Below, one piece after another: positions 25,087-36,686 of a stretch of DNA of 64,000 bases (position 1 is its first letter; each line of letters begins with the position of its first letter). The position numbers and the translations under genes were made by a program. The notes below the pieces were generated by a model. That model worked only from the letters and a program-made list of their open reading frames with translations, made no database searches and had not been told where the DNA came from. This DNA is from Notospermus geniculatus. Taxonomy: Eukaryota > Nemertea > Pilidiophora > Heteronemertea > Lineidae. The stretch covers positions 177,190-241,189 of the forward strand of contig NMRB01001003.1 of the NCBI GenBank assembly GCA_002633025.1, given 5' to 3'.

Positions 25087-25400
25087 TCAAGTTGACGGTA
25101 CTCGTGCCAAAAGGCACTGTCGGAATCCCGACATGTAACGGAAGATGCCGGACATCAGCGAAGTAGCCCGAATGTCTTTCGGGGAGACTCGAAGTTTACT
25201 TCGGGTGGTTTCGGGAGGCCCGTAAGAATGGCTCTCTCTCCTTTGCACTGCTGTGTAAGAGACTAAACTTTGTGGTAAAGTGCATGATCTTGGCCGATTC
25301 CAGCATCGACTGGGTAGCCTTACGTGAAATAAACATCTCCGTGTAATCAAATAAGCAAGCAGATATGTCATGACACCATCTACCGTCGTCACCCTGGAAT
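25087..25400 (-). pseudogene. Degenerate repeat-encoded peptide segment
   Basis: The minus strand reads PERHSGYFADVRHLPLHV, which aligns with PERQSGYYADFQNLPLHV encoded on the minus strand at about 31.1 and 34.7 kb. A further upstream segment also aligns in another frame (ATQSMLE against ATQQILE), so a frameshift separates the parts. The conservation spans roughly 200-250 bases. This fits remains of a coding repeat, probably a mobile-element protein. I do not recognise the family. Confidence 0.4.
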
Positions 25401-27268
25401 ACGTCGGTCGTATTCGTCCATCTCAATCATAGCTGAGTATGTTGTATTCATTTCAATAATTCAATTACGAAGAATGTTACCAACAAATGACTTGTTAGCG
25501 AGGAGAAGATTTCAAATTCCGGAGGGCCAAGTTTGACGTGATCATACTGATAATTCAAACCATCAGCTGGTGATGGTTCAACTGTAGCTTCATCGAATCT
25601 CAGTGGAACGAACCTCTTCAAATGGAGGTCAGCTTACAGGAAGTCGCCACCAATGCTATCACACAAGCACCACAGGCCGTATCCGTGAAGTCTTCACAAC
25701 TTTCCCAGCATGCAATGTATTGTTTGGCTCCATAAATGCCCTTTTCTTCAACGACTGGCTTACAATAGACTGGTACAATGCTCGTTGTGTTCCGAAAGCA
25801 TGAATACCAGAACCAGGAAATTTGTGGATGTTCCCCAGACACAAGACACCACCGAGCTTGAGGTCGTTGTCGAAGAGATGAAGAAGCCGATCATCACTTT
25901 CGTCTCTCCCCGCCATCCTCAGCTTCCCTTGATGTGGGTATAACCCTCCTCCAATCCGGCCCCTCTGGATGTGGTGCCCTTTGGCGACAAACTCAGCATT
26001 ATTGCGGTTTGCCATTGGAGACTCGGAGCAGATCTATCGCTGAATGAAGAGCAGCAGATAATGCAATGCTATATCTTTTGATATCCTACGCAACAAAGTA
26101 CGGCTCAACATGAGCTAGTAAGATTACAGAGAGACGGGAGTGGTCATTGTAAGGCAGGTGGCCGCTGATGTATGCTATTGATGACCAAGAAGTCGCCAAA
26201 CAGAAAGGACTTTGACTGGAGAACTGTAAACCGTAAACGCCCTTCCGTGTTCATGACATCGTAAAGTGAGAAAACATTGTATAGATGGCTACGACAGACT
26301 TGACAGAAGAAAGGTGATCAAAGGAGAGAATGAACGAATGCTGACTGCATCATCTGCCCAAACATTTCTTGATCAAAGAACGTGAAAGAAGATTATGTAT
26401 CTTAATGCAGTTCAAAGTTTATTCAACAAATGAAGGCAACGAAGGAAGATACCGCCTCAGTCTCCAAGACCGCTGAGAGTAACATCCAGCGTTGCTTGGA
26501 TCAAGTTAAAAACACGGTTAAAGGCGACGATTCCGTTGTTCTTACTGCTTGCAGGAATTCCACCCACAAAGATAGAGAACGAGTCTCACAACTCTTTGAA
26601 AATGCCAAAGGTGATCGACGACGAGCAAAAACTCTAATTTTCGTATCAAGGTTGCTATTTATTAGCCGTATACCGATACACAAACAAAGAACATAAATGT
26701 GTACGTAACAAAGAGAAAAAACAATTCACTTGCTCATTTGGATATGTCAGAACATCACCACAATGTTAATTAGCACGTATTTCCAATGCAATTGCTCTGG
26801 GCATAAGAAAACAAGCCGTGGCCATGATACATCATGGCAAACATCACTCAACGATGTGTCGAAGGAAGTTAGCAGCAGTTAGGAAATGATAAAGATGAAT
26901 GGTTATGGACGCCTTTGGCATGGAAGAAACTAGTTAGCGCCACTGTAGTGGGCCATCATGGCCATAAAAGAAAGAGATGCCGGGGATCGATACACAATTA
27001 TCAAACAGTCATCTGCCCTACAGCTCAAAGAAGAATGCTCTGATAACAAGAGGGCTGTATGCCATAATCTCAGCTGATTTCAGAGATATGTTTGAAGTGT
27101 ATGCGTTGCTTTCAGTGCCGTCCTACATGTATAGTTCAGGGAATTATCTCTTACAACAATGACAATATGCTCAATCGGAATAAGAACCATTCTCGCGTGC
27201 CTGTCAAACTGGTGTTGTGGATCCTTACTTTACTTTGAATATCAAAAACCTGTAAAATGTTCTGTCCA
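25401..27268. other. No recognised gene
   Basis: A plus-strand frame at 26430-26696 (MKATKEDTASVSKTAESNIQ start) has a lysine/aspartate-rich, protein-like composition but no known domain and no clear splice sites. Nothing else is supportable. Confidence 0.35.
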
Positions 27269-27467
27269 ATGAGGAACCGCATAACTTTTTATCCCGACAG
27301 GGCGGCGCTGTGAGCGGATGTAGCGAAGACGTCAACAACAGAGCAAAGCAACGCAATGACGTCGCGTCACGACGTCCTTGACGCAGTGCAACACGGACCG
27401 AGACGTCGAGAAAGGTACAACCGCTCACAGCGCCTCCTAGTAGCGGTAGTTCTGCAGGTTCCTCATT
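27269..27467 (-). mobile_element. Family A foldback element, copy 2
   Basis: Full-length copy with intact ends AATGAGGAACC and GGTTCCTCATT and the inner GGCGCTGTGAGCGG repeat. It points opposite to the next copy at 28005, about 540 bp away. Confidence 0.8.
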
Positions 27468-28004
27468 CAGGCTTGCCCACGTGCTCCCTCAAAAGTAACC
27501 GTGCTGGGACCATAAACCACCTGATCCATAAACATTCCAATACAAACTGCTGCTCAATCAAGCAGCAACCGTCGATTCGTTTTCTGTTTATCCATCATAA
27601 ATTCCCGTTGGATGACTAATTTCAACATCTAAACGATCCATATACCAAATTATTTATCGGAAAACATGTGTAAATCCTGAAATCAACATTGAAGTATCGA
27701 TTCGAGGAAATTTGAAAGATAATCAGACACATTCAGAGAATGCACTGATCAAGAAGAGACGACCGCCATCTTTAATTCAATTTAAACTTTGATTTTACAA
27801 AATATTGTTGGACATGAATTCATTAGATTGGAAATCGTAGATTTCAAGGTTGATTTGGAAAGGTGAATATATTAAACTCCCGGTACATCAGGTATTCGTG
27901 TAGTGATACATGTAAGAACACCAGTTCTGTGCATTCGACTAGAAATTACCTGATACAGCCTATTTAGAGTTCTGTCATTTTTACTTCCCAACTTATGCAG
28001 CATC
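27468..28004. other. No gene; spacer between inverted copies
   Basis: Unique-looking spacer bounded by two oppositely oriented family A copies. It could in principle have moved as a composite, but nothing inside looks like a transposase. Confidence 0.4.
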
Positions 28005-28190
28005 AATGAGGAACCTGCAGAACTACCGCTACTAGGAGGCGCTGTGAGCAGTTTTATCTTTTTACGACGTCTCGCCCCTGTTGCACTGCGTCAAGGACGT
28101 CGTGACGCGACGCACTGCGTTGCTTTGCTCTGTTTTTGACGTCTTTGCAGCGCCGCCCTGTCGGGATAAAAGTAATGCGGGTTCCTCATT
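28005..28190 (+). mobile_element. Family A foldback element, copy 3
   Basis: Full-length copy with both ends intact (AATGAGGAACC, GGTTCCTCATT). Reads CTGCAGAACTACCGCTAC after the left end, with GTTGCTTTGCTCTG in the core. Confidence 0.8.
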
Positions 28191-28789
28191 GACTACAACA
28201 ATGTAACAAGTACCAAGTAAACCTTCTTTCATGCAGTCGGTACGATGGCCACTCAAGCGTGAAAAAACCTCAGCGAATCAAACAGACTGGCAGAGTCAAA
28301 GTTCGTCGATTTCACGATCCTTATTGACTTGTAATGAATTTGGTCATTCTAGCAGACGACACAAAGAAGGAAATGTAGTGGAGTGAAACACCAGGATTCA
28401 CACATCAACGGCTGCAATCAACAACTGATTTGATTTTCTCCGTTGGGAAATTTAGCCAAGTTGTCGTACGCGTGTCAAGAAATTCTTCCACTTAGCGTTG
28501 GGAAAGAAATATCACGAATCGGACCTTTTTCTTTAGCAAACAGACGTCACATCCAAACAGTTTTAACGGATATCGTGCAAAAATTGAAAACCTAACCACC
28601 AAGAACAATGACACAAGTCGTAGCTTAAGCTTATGTTACCCCACAACCATGTGTAAATGGCAGGTGACCCAAGGCAGACCAAAGATGTGAATGCTCACAT
28701 GACTGCGGCTCTTCCAGAAGACTTTCTTCCTTTCATGTGATGGAACACAAGGACAATAAACTGATCAGCGAAGAGAAGGAAACAGCATG
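28191..28789. other. No recognisable gene
   Basis: I see no supported coding region or repeat. Confidence 0.45.
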
Positions 28790-28884
28790 GCCGTAGGAAC
28801 AGGGGGCAGGGGGACACCTGTCCCCCCCCACCCCNNNNNNNNNNNNNNNNNNNNCCCCCCAACCTCCAGGACGTTCCTACGGCC
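28790..28884. mobile_element. Short inverted-repeat element with N gap
   Basis: GGCCGTAGGAAC on the left (28790 on) and GTTCCTACGGCC on the right (to 28884) bracket C- and G-rich sequence broken by 20 Ns (28835-28854). The ends suggest a non-autonomous hAT-like or similar MITE, but the interior is unresolved, so length and target site are unknown. Confidence 0.45.
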
Positions 28885-29845
28885 CTGAACAGGAAAAGAA
28901 TGGTCATTGCCAACCATAACCAATCATAACCATCACCATTAGCATTAAATCTCTTCAGGAGCGGAGGAGATCGCTATTATCCACATTGTAATTGACAATC
29001 CCATAACTGTCATATCATCTTTATTGGCGTCTCCTAAAAGTAGATCTGCAAACTGCGCCACTGCGCAGCGTGAATGTGCTTTAACGATGTCTCTAATTGA
29101 CAATATCTGTGAAAATTATTTTCCACACCCACTCTTATCAGAATCAGGTTGCAGAGCACTAAAAGTGCGAGAGTTATTCTCGGTCTAAGTGTCTTCTCCG
29201 TGTGGGTGTGATGTTCACGGAAGATTAAGGCTCAACTATGAGATGATAACAAGACTTGAACATTGAAAGTCAGTGTCTCCTCAGAGTACTTCGACAGTTA
29301 AATGGGATCTTGTCATTTTTTCGTTGAAATCATGAACTAATCCTGTCTGTACCTGAACACCATAATCCATCCCAGTCTGTCCTCATCGGACGGCAGTAAA
29401 TGTCAACCCCAGCCTGCCTATAGCTAGCCTACCAGTTTCTATCGTTTCACGGTTTCTCTCATATTAATCTCATATCAGCAACAGACTTGTTATTGGCTCC
29501 TGGAATAGATTCTTATGGTTCGTCATGAATGCAAGGCTTCGACGCGTACCATCATAATGATAGAGAAAAAGCGCATTTCATTTCATCTCATCAGGAAATG
29601 GTATCAGATGTCCTCAGTCTGCTTTTTTTGCCCTGCGGTGCACAAAAGGAACATAACATACATAAGTGCATGTACATCTGTGTGCAGAACTCTGGAATAA
29701 TGCTAAATGTCAACTTGAGGGGAATGATCTGCGGTTCATTACTTGCCTATTCTTGGATTTATGATCAAGAAGACATACGCTAGGAATGGTTTGGGGCTTC
29801 CATGCTTGAAGAGTATTGAACAACGTTAAGTGGGATCAGTGACCG
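28885..29845. other. No recognisable gene
   Basis: Unique-looking sequence up to the start of the large tandem duplication. Short open frames only. Confidence 0.45.
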
Positions 29846-30062
29846 ACCCGAATAATACATTTGGCGAAACAAAACTAGTGATGAAAAAATGATGACCAAA
29901 ATACTGTGGATGACGCGACATTACCAAACAATGGACTGGCTGGTGCCATGTAAGCTACCAGACGGCTTTGTGTAAGCTGAGGCAAGGCTACTGATAAAAT
30001 GGGGGATGTGGAAATGTCAACAAAGTCGTAAAAGAACATTGAACTATCTTTATTTGAAGATG

Positions 30063-30285
30063 GGGATTTGGCCTAGTGGTTTGAGGCGTGCTGTCCCTTA
30101 GTGCTGGCGATTGATGCCTTAGGCTTCCCTTACATAGAAGTATACGCTATACGAAAACCCCGGTTAACAATGGCTTCACGGTCATGAATCCTCGGGAAGC
30201 CTTTGTTAACCGGTGTTTTCGTATACCGTATACTTCAATGTAAGGGAAGCCTTATGCGAGGGTCCGTGGGTTCGAATCTGGAAGA
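30063..30285 (+). mobile_element. tRNA-derived SINE head, interrupted
   Basis: TTTGGCCTAGTGG (A box) and GGGTTCGAATC (B box, about 30268) have the order and sequence of an internal RNA polymerase III promoter, but they are split by a 130-bp MITE. Without the insert the spacing suits a tRNA-like head. The arms do not fold into a good tRNA, so it is read as a SINE remnant. Copy 2 of the duplication keeps only the A-box half (33511-33569). Confidence 0.55.
30119..30254. mobile_element. TTA-flanked MITE inside the SINE head
   Basis: The element at 30122-30251 (130 bp) starts GGCTTCCCTTACAT and ends with the complement, with arms of about 50 bp. TTA flanks both sides (30119-30121 and 30252-30254), as in PIF/Harbinger insertions. 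Removing the element and one TTA restores the tRNA-like head, which confirms its limits. Confidence 0.8.
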
Positions 30286-30408
30286 AAGACGTGGTGACTT
30301 TCACCTTAGAAACCCGTTTCTTATTTCATATCTAAAGTCGTAAAAGAAGTGCCATCTTCTGGCCAAATTTGTCACCACTGAAATACATATATTTCTTTTA
30401 GTGAACGA

Positions 30409-30482
30409 CTGACTGACTGACCAACCGACCGAACGAACGACTGACTGACTGACCGACCGACCGACTGACTGACTGACTGATG
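30409..30482. repeat. Tetranucleotide microsatellite
   Basis: Mixed CTGA/CCGA/ACGA tetramers. They produce a serine/valine-rich minus-strand open frame that is not a gene. Confidence 0.9.
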
Positions 30483-30910
30483 GTTTGATTCTTTCACCGC
30501 GTAGTTTGTGCTCGAGTGGTTTCTGAAGACAGTGGATTTCCATTTGTACGTGCCTTCGGTTGGTTCTCATTTAAATCTTTGGTAGACACACTGATGCAAA
30601 AAATTGTGGCATCCAACCTGCATCTGTACCATTGTTTTTACAAAGCATCATGACAGACGCAGCCGGTGTTGTCCCATGACAGCTAATGATCAACCATTGC
30701 TAGTTGACCAGGAATGAGGAATGTCCAATCAGCTCTAACCGTGACAGGTGAGCCGTTATAAAGATTGGATGAAGCAGTAAAAGAAGGCACATCCAGTAGG
30801 ATGTCACCTCTCATTATCTCGAACTTCAATTTGCCCTCGTCGACAGGAGATTAGCGCTGAAAAACAGATCATTTCACCAGATAATGATAGGTAAACATAC
30901 CATTAGGTGG

Positions 30911-31447
30911 AATGAGAAACCTGCAAGCTACCGCCACTAGGAGGCGCTGTGAACGGTGGTACCTCTTCTGTAGGCTGTTCCCCTGTCCCCTGCCCTCAAA
31001 ACGCTCCGCTTTGTCTCGGCAGCCATACTTGTCAGAATCCTGACATGTAACGGAAGATTTTGGAAGTCAGCGTAGTAGCCCGATTGCCTTTCGGGGATGC
31101 CAATGAGAATAGGGAGTTTTCGCAAAGCCCCCGAAACGCCAACGCGAACGCCAAACACATTGTTCGATGCCACGAAGAGAGCACCGAACAAAAGGATATA
31201 CGTTCGCGTTGGCGTTTCGGGGGCTTTGCGAAAACTCTATAATATCTCTCCCCTGTGACATTGACCGACTTGAATAGGTTAAGATTTCTCTGAAGTGCCA
31301 ATTCTGTGGCCAATTCCAGGATCTGCTGGGTTGCCCAACACAGTCCCCAACTTTATTCTATGTCTGCCAAGGTGCACAGTGGGGCCTGGTATCGACGCCA
31401 TTAACGTCTTTCGGTCCAACCGCTCGCAGCGCCACCCGACGGCTTCT
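30911..31447 (+). mobile_element. Long relative of family A, with degenerate coding
   Basis: Starts AATGAGAAACCTGCAAGC, continues with the family A subterminal sequence (CTAGGAGGCGCTGTGA), and closes with CCAACCGCTCGCAGCGCC near 31417-31435. Between these lies about 400 bp not found in the 190-bp copies. It includes the minus-strand frame PERQSGYYADFQNLPLHV shared with 25.1 kb. It may be a less deleted parent of the short elements. A MITE has inserted at 31112-31241. Confidence 0.5.
31112..31241. mobile_element. MITE present only in duplication copy 1
   Basis: About 130 bp with arms GAGTTTTCGCAAAGCCCCCG and its complement; GCCAACGCGAACG continues the arm. The empty site in copy 2 (about 34757) reads AATGAGAATATCTC, against AATGAGAATAGGGAG...CTCTATAATATCTC here. 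The ATA at both edges may be the target duplication (two or three bases). The empty partner makes this a clean insertion event. Confidence 0.85.
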
Positions 31448-32465
31448 CAGAAGTTTTGACAACATCAACCCTTCTGATCTTCTATGAATGTTCGGTGGAT
31501 GATCCCAATATACACCAGACGACTTTTCCTCTTCTTAACTATAGTTCGGTTTGAACTGATCCAGATTTGGCAACATAGATAGCATTTTCCATTTGAGAGC
31601 CGGTAGGGGGCCTGGTTTGCCTGACCTCCTCGTGTTTTCATCAATAGATCTCAGCTATTAGAAGTCATCAATGAGCGGAAGACGCCATTTCCAATGTCGT
31701 GATGGATAAGGGAGACAGAGACAAAACCTGACTTTCAGCTGATTAGACGAGACAAGCCCTCAACCAAGATGGCACCCACCAATTAAAACTAACTGTCACC
31801 AGTTTGGAAAGGTCTCTCTCACAACTTACGGTAATTTGAAATTCAAATGCAGATTAAGGCAAGCCATTGGGGGAAAATGAATAAGGATCAAGGTTGTAGT
31901 ACTAGAACTGTCTCGGTGACTAATTCCATGAGTTACTGAAGGGTCTAACACCATATAATGTCAGCGTCATTAGCCATGCTAATATCATCTCCTGACCGCG
32001 ACCGGTGTTTGTCCTTGCCTGTCTAGTATATTTCCTCAAAGAAATTAGATTGTTTACAGTTACTGATGTGACTAAGTTAGGTGGCCTTCTCGTCTGCATA
32101 TCAATCAGCTGGTCGTTAAAAGTTGCACCAAACACGAATTAGTCCAATCAGAACGAGATGTGTCCTTGACGAAGATGTCACGTGTCACATGACTTGTAAA
32201 CAATATATCGTGAGTTAGCGTACGCCTTGGCAATTTGTTCAGAGCCGTGAGTTAAGAAATATTTCACTAATAACAGTTGACTTTTGATTTGGAAGGAAGG
32301 TTTCATTCGATTTCGAACGTGACTTGTTCTCCTTACCACTGACATACAGTTGTTATTTCACACTGAATGAGACTGCTTTATTGAATTGGACGAGCAAGAT
32401 CCATCTATCAGTTTTGCCAGAAAATAAGATAAAAAGATGATTTTGGACTCCGGAGAAAATTTTAT
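31448..32465. other. Non-coding part of duplication copy 1
   Basis: Matches about 34960-35972 closely. A minus-strand frame seen in copy 2 at 34956-35147 (with KCYLCCQIWISSNRT) has no known family. No gene is supported. Confidence 0.4.
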
Positions 32466-33180
32466 TAGACACCGAATGCTTTTGTAAGCACATCTGCCCT
32501 ACATACGCTCCTTAGAGGAACCTGCAGAACTACCGCTACTAGGAGGCGCTCTGAGCAGTTGGACCTTTTATGACGCCTCGTCCGTGTCGCACTGCGTCAA
32601 AGACGTCGTGACGCGACGTCATTACGTTGCTTTGCTCTGTTTTTGACGCCTTCAGTACAACCGCTCACAGCGCCGACCTGTCGGGATAAAAAGGTTGTGC
32701 GGGTTCCCCATTAAACCATGGTTACGTTTGTCAGAATAAGAACTCAACCTCGCCCTAGGTAGCATGCACTGGATAGATATAATTTCTCTGCGTCTTTTAT
32801 TGTTCACTCCAGTGTAAATGATGATGTGGATTTGACATTTATTTTTACACCAAAACGAAAATAATCACACTTTGAAATCTTCAGATTTAAATGTGAAAAC
32901 GATTATCTTCGATATCAAAGGGGATAGTAATTAGGCAAGCAGTGGAAATCTGCACGAAACTGGCTCACTTTGAGATGTTTTTTTTTTCATTAAAGGATCA
33001 GCTCCAGCATATGAAAGGTTCGAAAAGTGGCTCTGGCAAAAGATCAAGGAAGCTTTTTTCCTAAATTCATGTACAGTACGTGTATGCTTCAAGGTTTTCC
33101 AGCAGGTTTCTCAAGTTCTTCAGGTTCCTCATTAGGAGCGAAAGTAGGGCAGATGTGCTTCAAAAAACGTACGGTGTCTA
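32466..33180. mobile_element. TAGACACC-ended element containing family A copy
   Basis: The left end TAGACACCGAATGC...GCACATCTGCCCTAC is matched by a complementary right end finishing GGGCAGATGTGCTT...CGGTGTCTA (about 46 bp each). A family A copy (32515-32711) begins immediately inside the left end, and the right end is also followed inward by GGTTCCTCATT. The element and the family A ends are therefore physically linked. The remaining interior is non-coding. A second copy lies at 35973-36686. Confidence 0.65.
32515..32711 (+). mobile_element. Family A foldback element, copy 4
   Basis: Left end GAGGAACCTGCAG, right end GCGGGTTCCCCATT, inner GGCGCT/AGCGCC repeat retained. It lies just inside the TAGACACC element. 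Small changes from the intact copies occur at both ends. Confidence 0.75.
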
Positions 33181-33583
33181 AATGGTAGTATTAACTCCGT
33201 CCAGGCTGTCAAGTCAGTTCCCATCAGTTTTTAGGAGGAATTTTAGGAACTTTTTTACTCATTTTTAGGAAATCTAGGAATTTTTCCATCAATACCCGAA
33301 TAATACATTTGGCGAAACAAAACTAGTGATGAAAAAATGATGACCAAAATACTGTGGATGACGCGACATTACCAAACAATGGACTGTCTGGTGCCATGTA
33401 AGCTACCAGACGGCTTTGTGTAAGCTGAGGCAAGGCTACTGATAAAATGGGGGATGTGGAAATGTCAACAAAGTCGTAAAACAACATTGAACTATCTTTT
33501 TTTGAAGATGGGGATTTGGCCTAGTGGTTTGAGGCGTGCTGTCCCTTAGTGCTGGCGATTGATGCCTTAGGCTTCCCTTACAT

Positions 33584-34253
33584 AAGCCACTTTTACACTA
33601 CGCAGAATTTTGGCCCGGATGAACCGTGCCGTGCTCGACCCGGGCCAGGCCCGCCTCAGAAAGAGCATTTTACCCCATTTACACTGCACCACGAAAACCG
33701 CGCCAATATCTGAATCGCCGGCTCTCCTTTCTGTGGAGGTACGAAATCTCCGTCATTTTCAATATGGCTGCGCCCATGATCATTCGCGGCAATGACGTAT
33801 TGAGTTCAAGGCCGATAAATGAGCATGCGCATTCACTAAAGGCGAGTCATTCAAGTGTGCCGAGCCCAGTAGTGTGTTTACACTGTGCAGTTTTCCAGCG
33901 AACCGTGCTCGACCCGGGTCGAACCCACCTCCTGTTGGGGGGTTCGGCCCGGATGAAAGTAGCACCGTGCCGAGCCCAGTTGTGCCGTGCCAACCCATTT
34001 ACACTATCACCTTTTTTGCCGCGCCGTGCTCGACCCGGGTCGAGCACGGTTGAAAACACGTAGTGTAAAAGGGGCCTACCCCATTTACACTGCACCACGA
34101 TAACCGCGCCAATATCTGAATCGCCGGCTCTCCTTTCTGTGGAGGTAGGAAATCTCCATCATTTTCAATATGGCTGCGCCCATGATCATTCGCGCCAATG
34201 ACGTATTGAGTTCAAGGCCGATAAATGAGCATGCGCACTTCACTAAAGGCATG
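33584..34253. mobile_element. MITE with TTTTACACTACG ends, partly duplicated
   Basis: GCCACTTTTACACTACG (33584 on) is complemented by CGTAGTGTAAAAGGGGCC ending near 34076. The interior has repeated CGTGCTCGACCCGGG motifs in both orientations. A segment at 33671-33842 is repeated at 34079-34248 (starting CCCCATTTACACTGCACC), so the element has an extra partial unit at its right side. It contains plus and minus open frames, but these follow the repeat structure and are not credible genes. Confidence 0.65.
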
Positions 34254-34558
34254 TGGCATCCAACCTGCATCTGTACCATTGTTTTTACAAAGCATCATGA
34301 CAGACGCAGCCGGTGTTGTCCCATGACAGCTAATGATCAACCACTGCTAGTTGACCAGGAATGAGGAATGTCCAATCAGTTCTAACCGTGACAGGTGAGC
34401 CGTTATAAAGATTGGATGAAGCAGTAAAAGAAGGCACATCCAGTAGGATGTCACCTCTCATTATCTTGAACTTCAATTTGCCCTCGTCGACAGGAGATTA
34501 GCGCTGAAAAACAGATCATTTCACCAGATAATGATAGGTAAACATACCATTAGGTGGA

Positions 34559-34960
34559 ATGAGAAACCTGCAAGCTACCGCCACTAGGAGGCGCTGTGAA
34601 CCGTGGTACCTCTTCTGTAGGCTGTTCCCCTGTCCCCTGCCCTCAAAACGCTCCGCTTTGTCTCGGCAGCCATACTTGTCAGAATCCTGACATGTAACGG
34701 AAGATTTTGGAAGTCAGCGTAGTAGCCCGATTGCCTTTCGGGGATGCCAATGAGAATATCTCTCCCCTGTGACACTGACCGACTTGAATAGGTTAAGATT
34801 TCTCTGAAGTGCCAATTCTGTGGCCAATTCCAGTATCGGCTGGGTTGGCCAACACAGTCCCCAACTTTATTTTATGTCTGCCAAGGTGCACAGTGGGGCC
34901 TGCTATCGACGCCATTAACGTCTTTCGGTCCAACCGCTCGCAGCGCCACCGCTTCTCAGA
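34559..34960 (+). mobile_element. Long relative of family A, second copy
   Basis: Same as 30911-31447 but without the internal MITE, so it shows the uninterrupted state. The minus strand keeps one open frame including PERQSGYYADFQNLPLHV (within 34584-34775). Confidence 0.5.
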
Positions 34961-35972
34961 AGTTTTGACAACCCTTCTGATCTTCTATCAATCTTCGGTG
35001 GATGATCCCAATATACACCAGACGACTTTTCCTCTTCTTAACTATAGTTCGGTTTGAACTGATCCAGATTTGGCAACATAAATAGCATTTTCCATTTGAG
35101 AGCCGGTAGGGGGCCTGGTTTGCCTGACCTCCTCGTGTTTTCATCAATAGATCTCAGCTATTAGAAGTCATCAATGAGCGGAAGACGCCATTTCCAATGT
35201 CGTGATGGATAAGGAAGACAGAGACAAAACCTGACTTTCAGCTGATTAGACGAGAGAAGCCCTCAACCAAGATGGCACCCACCAATTAAAACTAACTGTC
35301 ACCAGTTTGGAAAGGTCTCTCCCACAACTTACGGTAATTTGAAATTCAAATGCAGATTGAGGCAAGCTAAGCCATTGGGGAAAATGAATAAGGATCAAGG
35401 CTGGAGTACTAGAACTGTCTCGGTGACTAATTCCATGAGTTACTGAAGGGTCTAACACCATATCATGTCAGCGTCATTAGCCATGCTAATATCATCTCCT
35501 GACCGCGACCGGTGTTTGTCCTTCCCTGTCTAGTATATTTCCTCAAAGAAATTAGATTGTTTACAGTTACTGGTGTGACTAAGTTAGGTGGCCTTCTCGT
35601 CTGCATATCAATCCGCTGGTCGTTAAAAGTTGCACCAAACACGAATTAGTCCAATCAGAACGAGATGTGTCCTTGACGAAGATGTCACGTGTCACATGAC
35701 TTGTAAACAATATACCGTGAGTTAGCGTACGCCTTGGTAATTTGTTCAGAGCGGTGAGTTAAGAAATATTTCACTAATAACAGTTGACTTTTGATTTGGA
35801 AGGAAGATTTCATTCGATTTCGAACGTGACTTATTCTCCTTACCACTGACATACAGTTGTTATTTCACGCTGAATGAGACGGCTTTATTGAATTGGACGA
35901 GCAAGATCCATCTATCAGTTTTGCCAGAAAATAAGATAAAAAGATGATTTTGGACTCCGGAGAACATTTTAT

Positions 35973-36686
35973 TAGACACCGAATGCTTTTGTAAGCACAT
36001 CTGCCCTACATTCGCTCCTTAGAGGAACCTGTAGAACTACCGCTACTAGGAGGCGCTGAGAGCGGTTGTACCTTTTATGACGCCTCGTCCGTGTTGCACT
36101 GCGTCAAAGACGTCGTGACGCGACGTCATTACGTTGCTTTGCTCTGTTTTTGACGTCTTCGGTACAACCGCTCGCAGCGCCGACCTGTCGGGATAAAAAG
36201 GTTGTGCGGGTTCCCCATTAAACCATGGTTAAGTTTGTCAGAATAAGAACTCAACCTCGCCCTAGGTAGCATGCACTGGATAGATAAAATTTCTCTGCGT
36301 CTTTTATTGTTTACTCCAGTGTAATGATGATGTGGATTTGACATTTATTTTTACACCAAGAACGAAAATAATCACACTTTGATATCTTCAGATTTAAATG
36401 TGAAAACGATTATCTTCGATATCAAAGGGGATAGTAATTAGGCAAGCAGTGGAAATCTGCACGAAACTGGCTCACTTTGAGATGTTTTTTTTTCATTAAA
36501 GGATCAGCTCTAGCATATGAAAGGTTCGAAAAGTGGCTCTGGCAAAAGATCAAGGAAGCTTTTTTCCTAAAATCATGTACAGTACGTGTATGCTTCAAGG
36601 TTTTCCAGCAGGTTTCTCAAGTTCTTCAGGTTCCTCATTAGGAGCGAAAGTAGCGCAGATGTGCTTCAAAAAACGTACGGTGTCTA
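35973..36686. mobile_element. TAGACACC-ended element, second copy
   Basis: Duplicate of 32466-33180 as part of the tandem duplication, with its own family A copy (36021-36210). The ends TAGACACC and GGTGTCTA are intact. Confidence 0.65.
36021..36210 (+). mobile_element. Family A foldback element, copy 5
   Basis: Duplicate of copy 4 with a few substitutions. It keeps GACGTC in the right half where copy 4 has GACGCC. Confidence 0.75.

Larger units (their letters stand above)
29846..33201 (+). repeat. Large tandem duplication, copy 1
   Basis: Begins ACCCGAATAATACATTTGG and ends TTAACTCCGTC. It matches 33294-36711 with only scattered base changes. Copy 1 differs by carrying a 130-bp MITE (30122-30251), the SINE half, the (ACTG)n tract and flanking DNA to about 30607 in place of a different insert in copy 2, and by a MITE at 31112-31241 absent from copy 2. 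A 92-bp spacer (33202-33293) separates the copies. It is a recent duplication or two haplotypes laid end to end. Confidence 0.9.

Noticed and set aside
30301-30570. Serine/valine-repeat minus-strand protein
   Set aside because: It is the translation of a tetranucleotide microsatellite.
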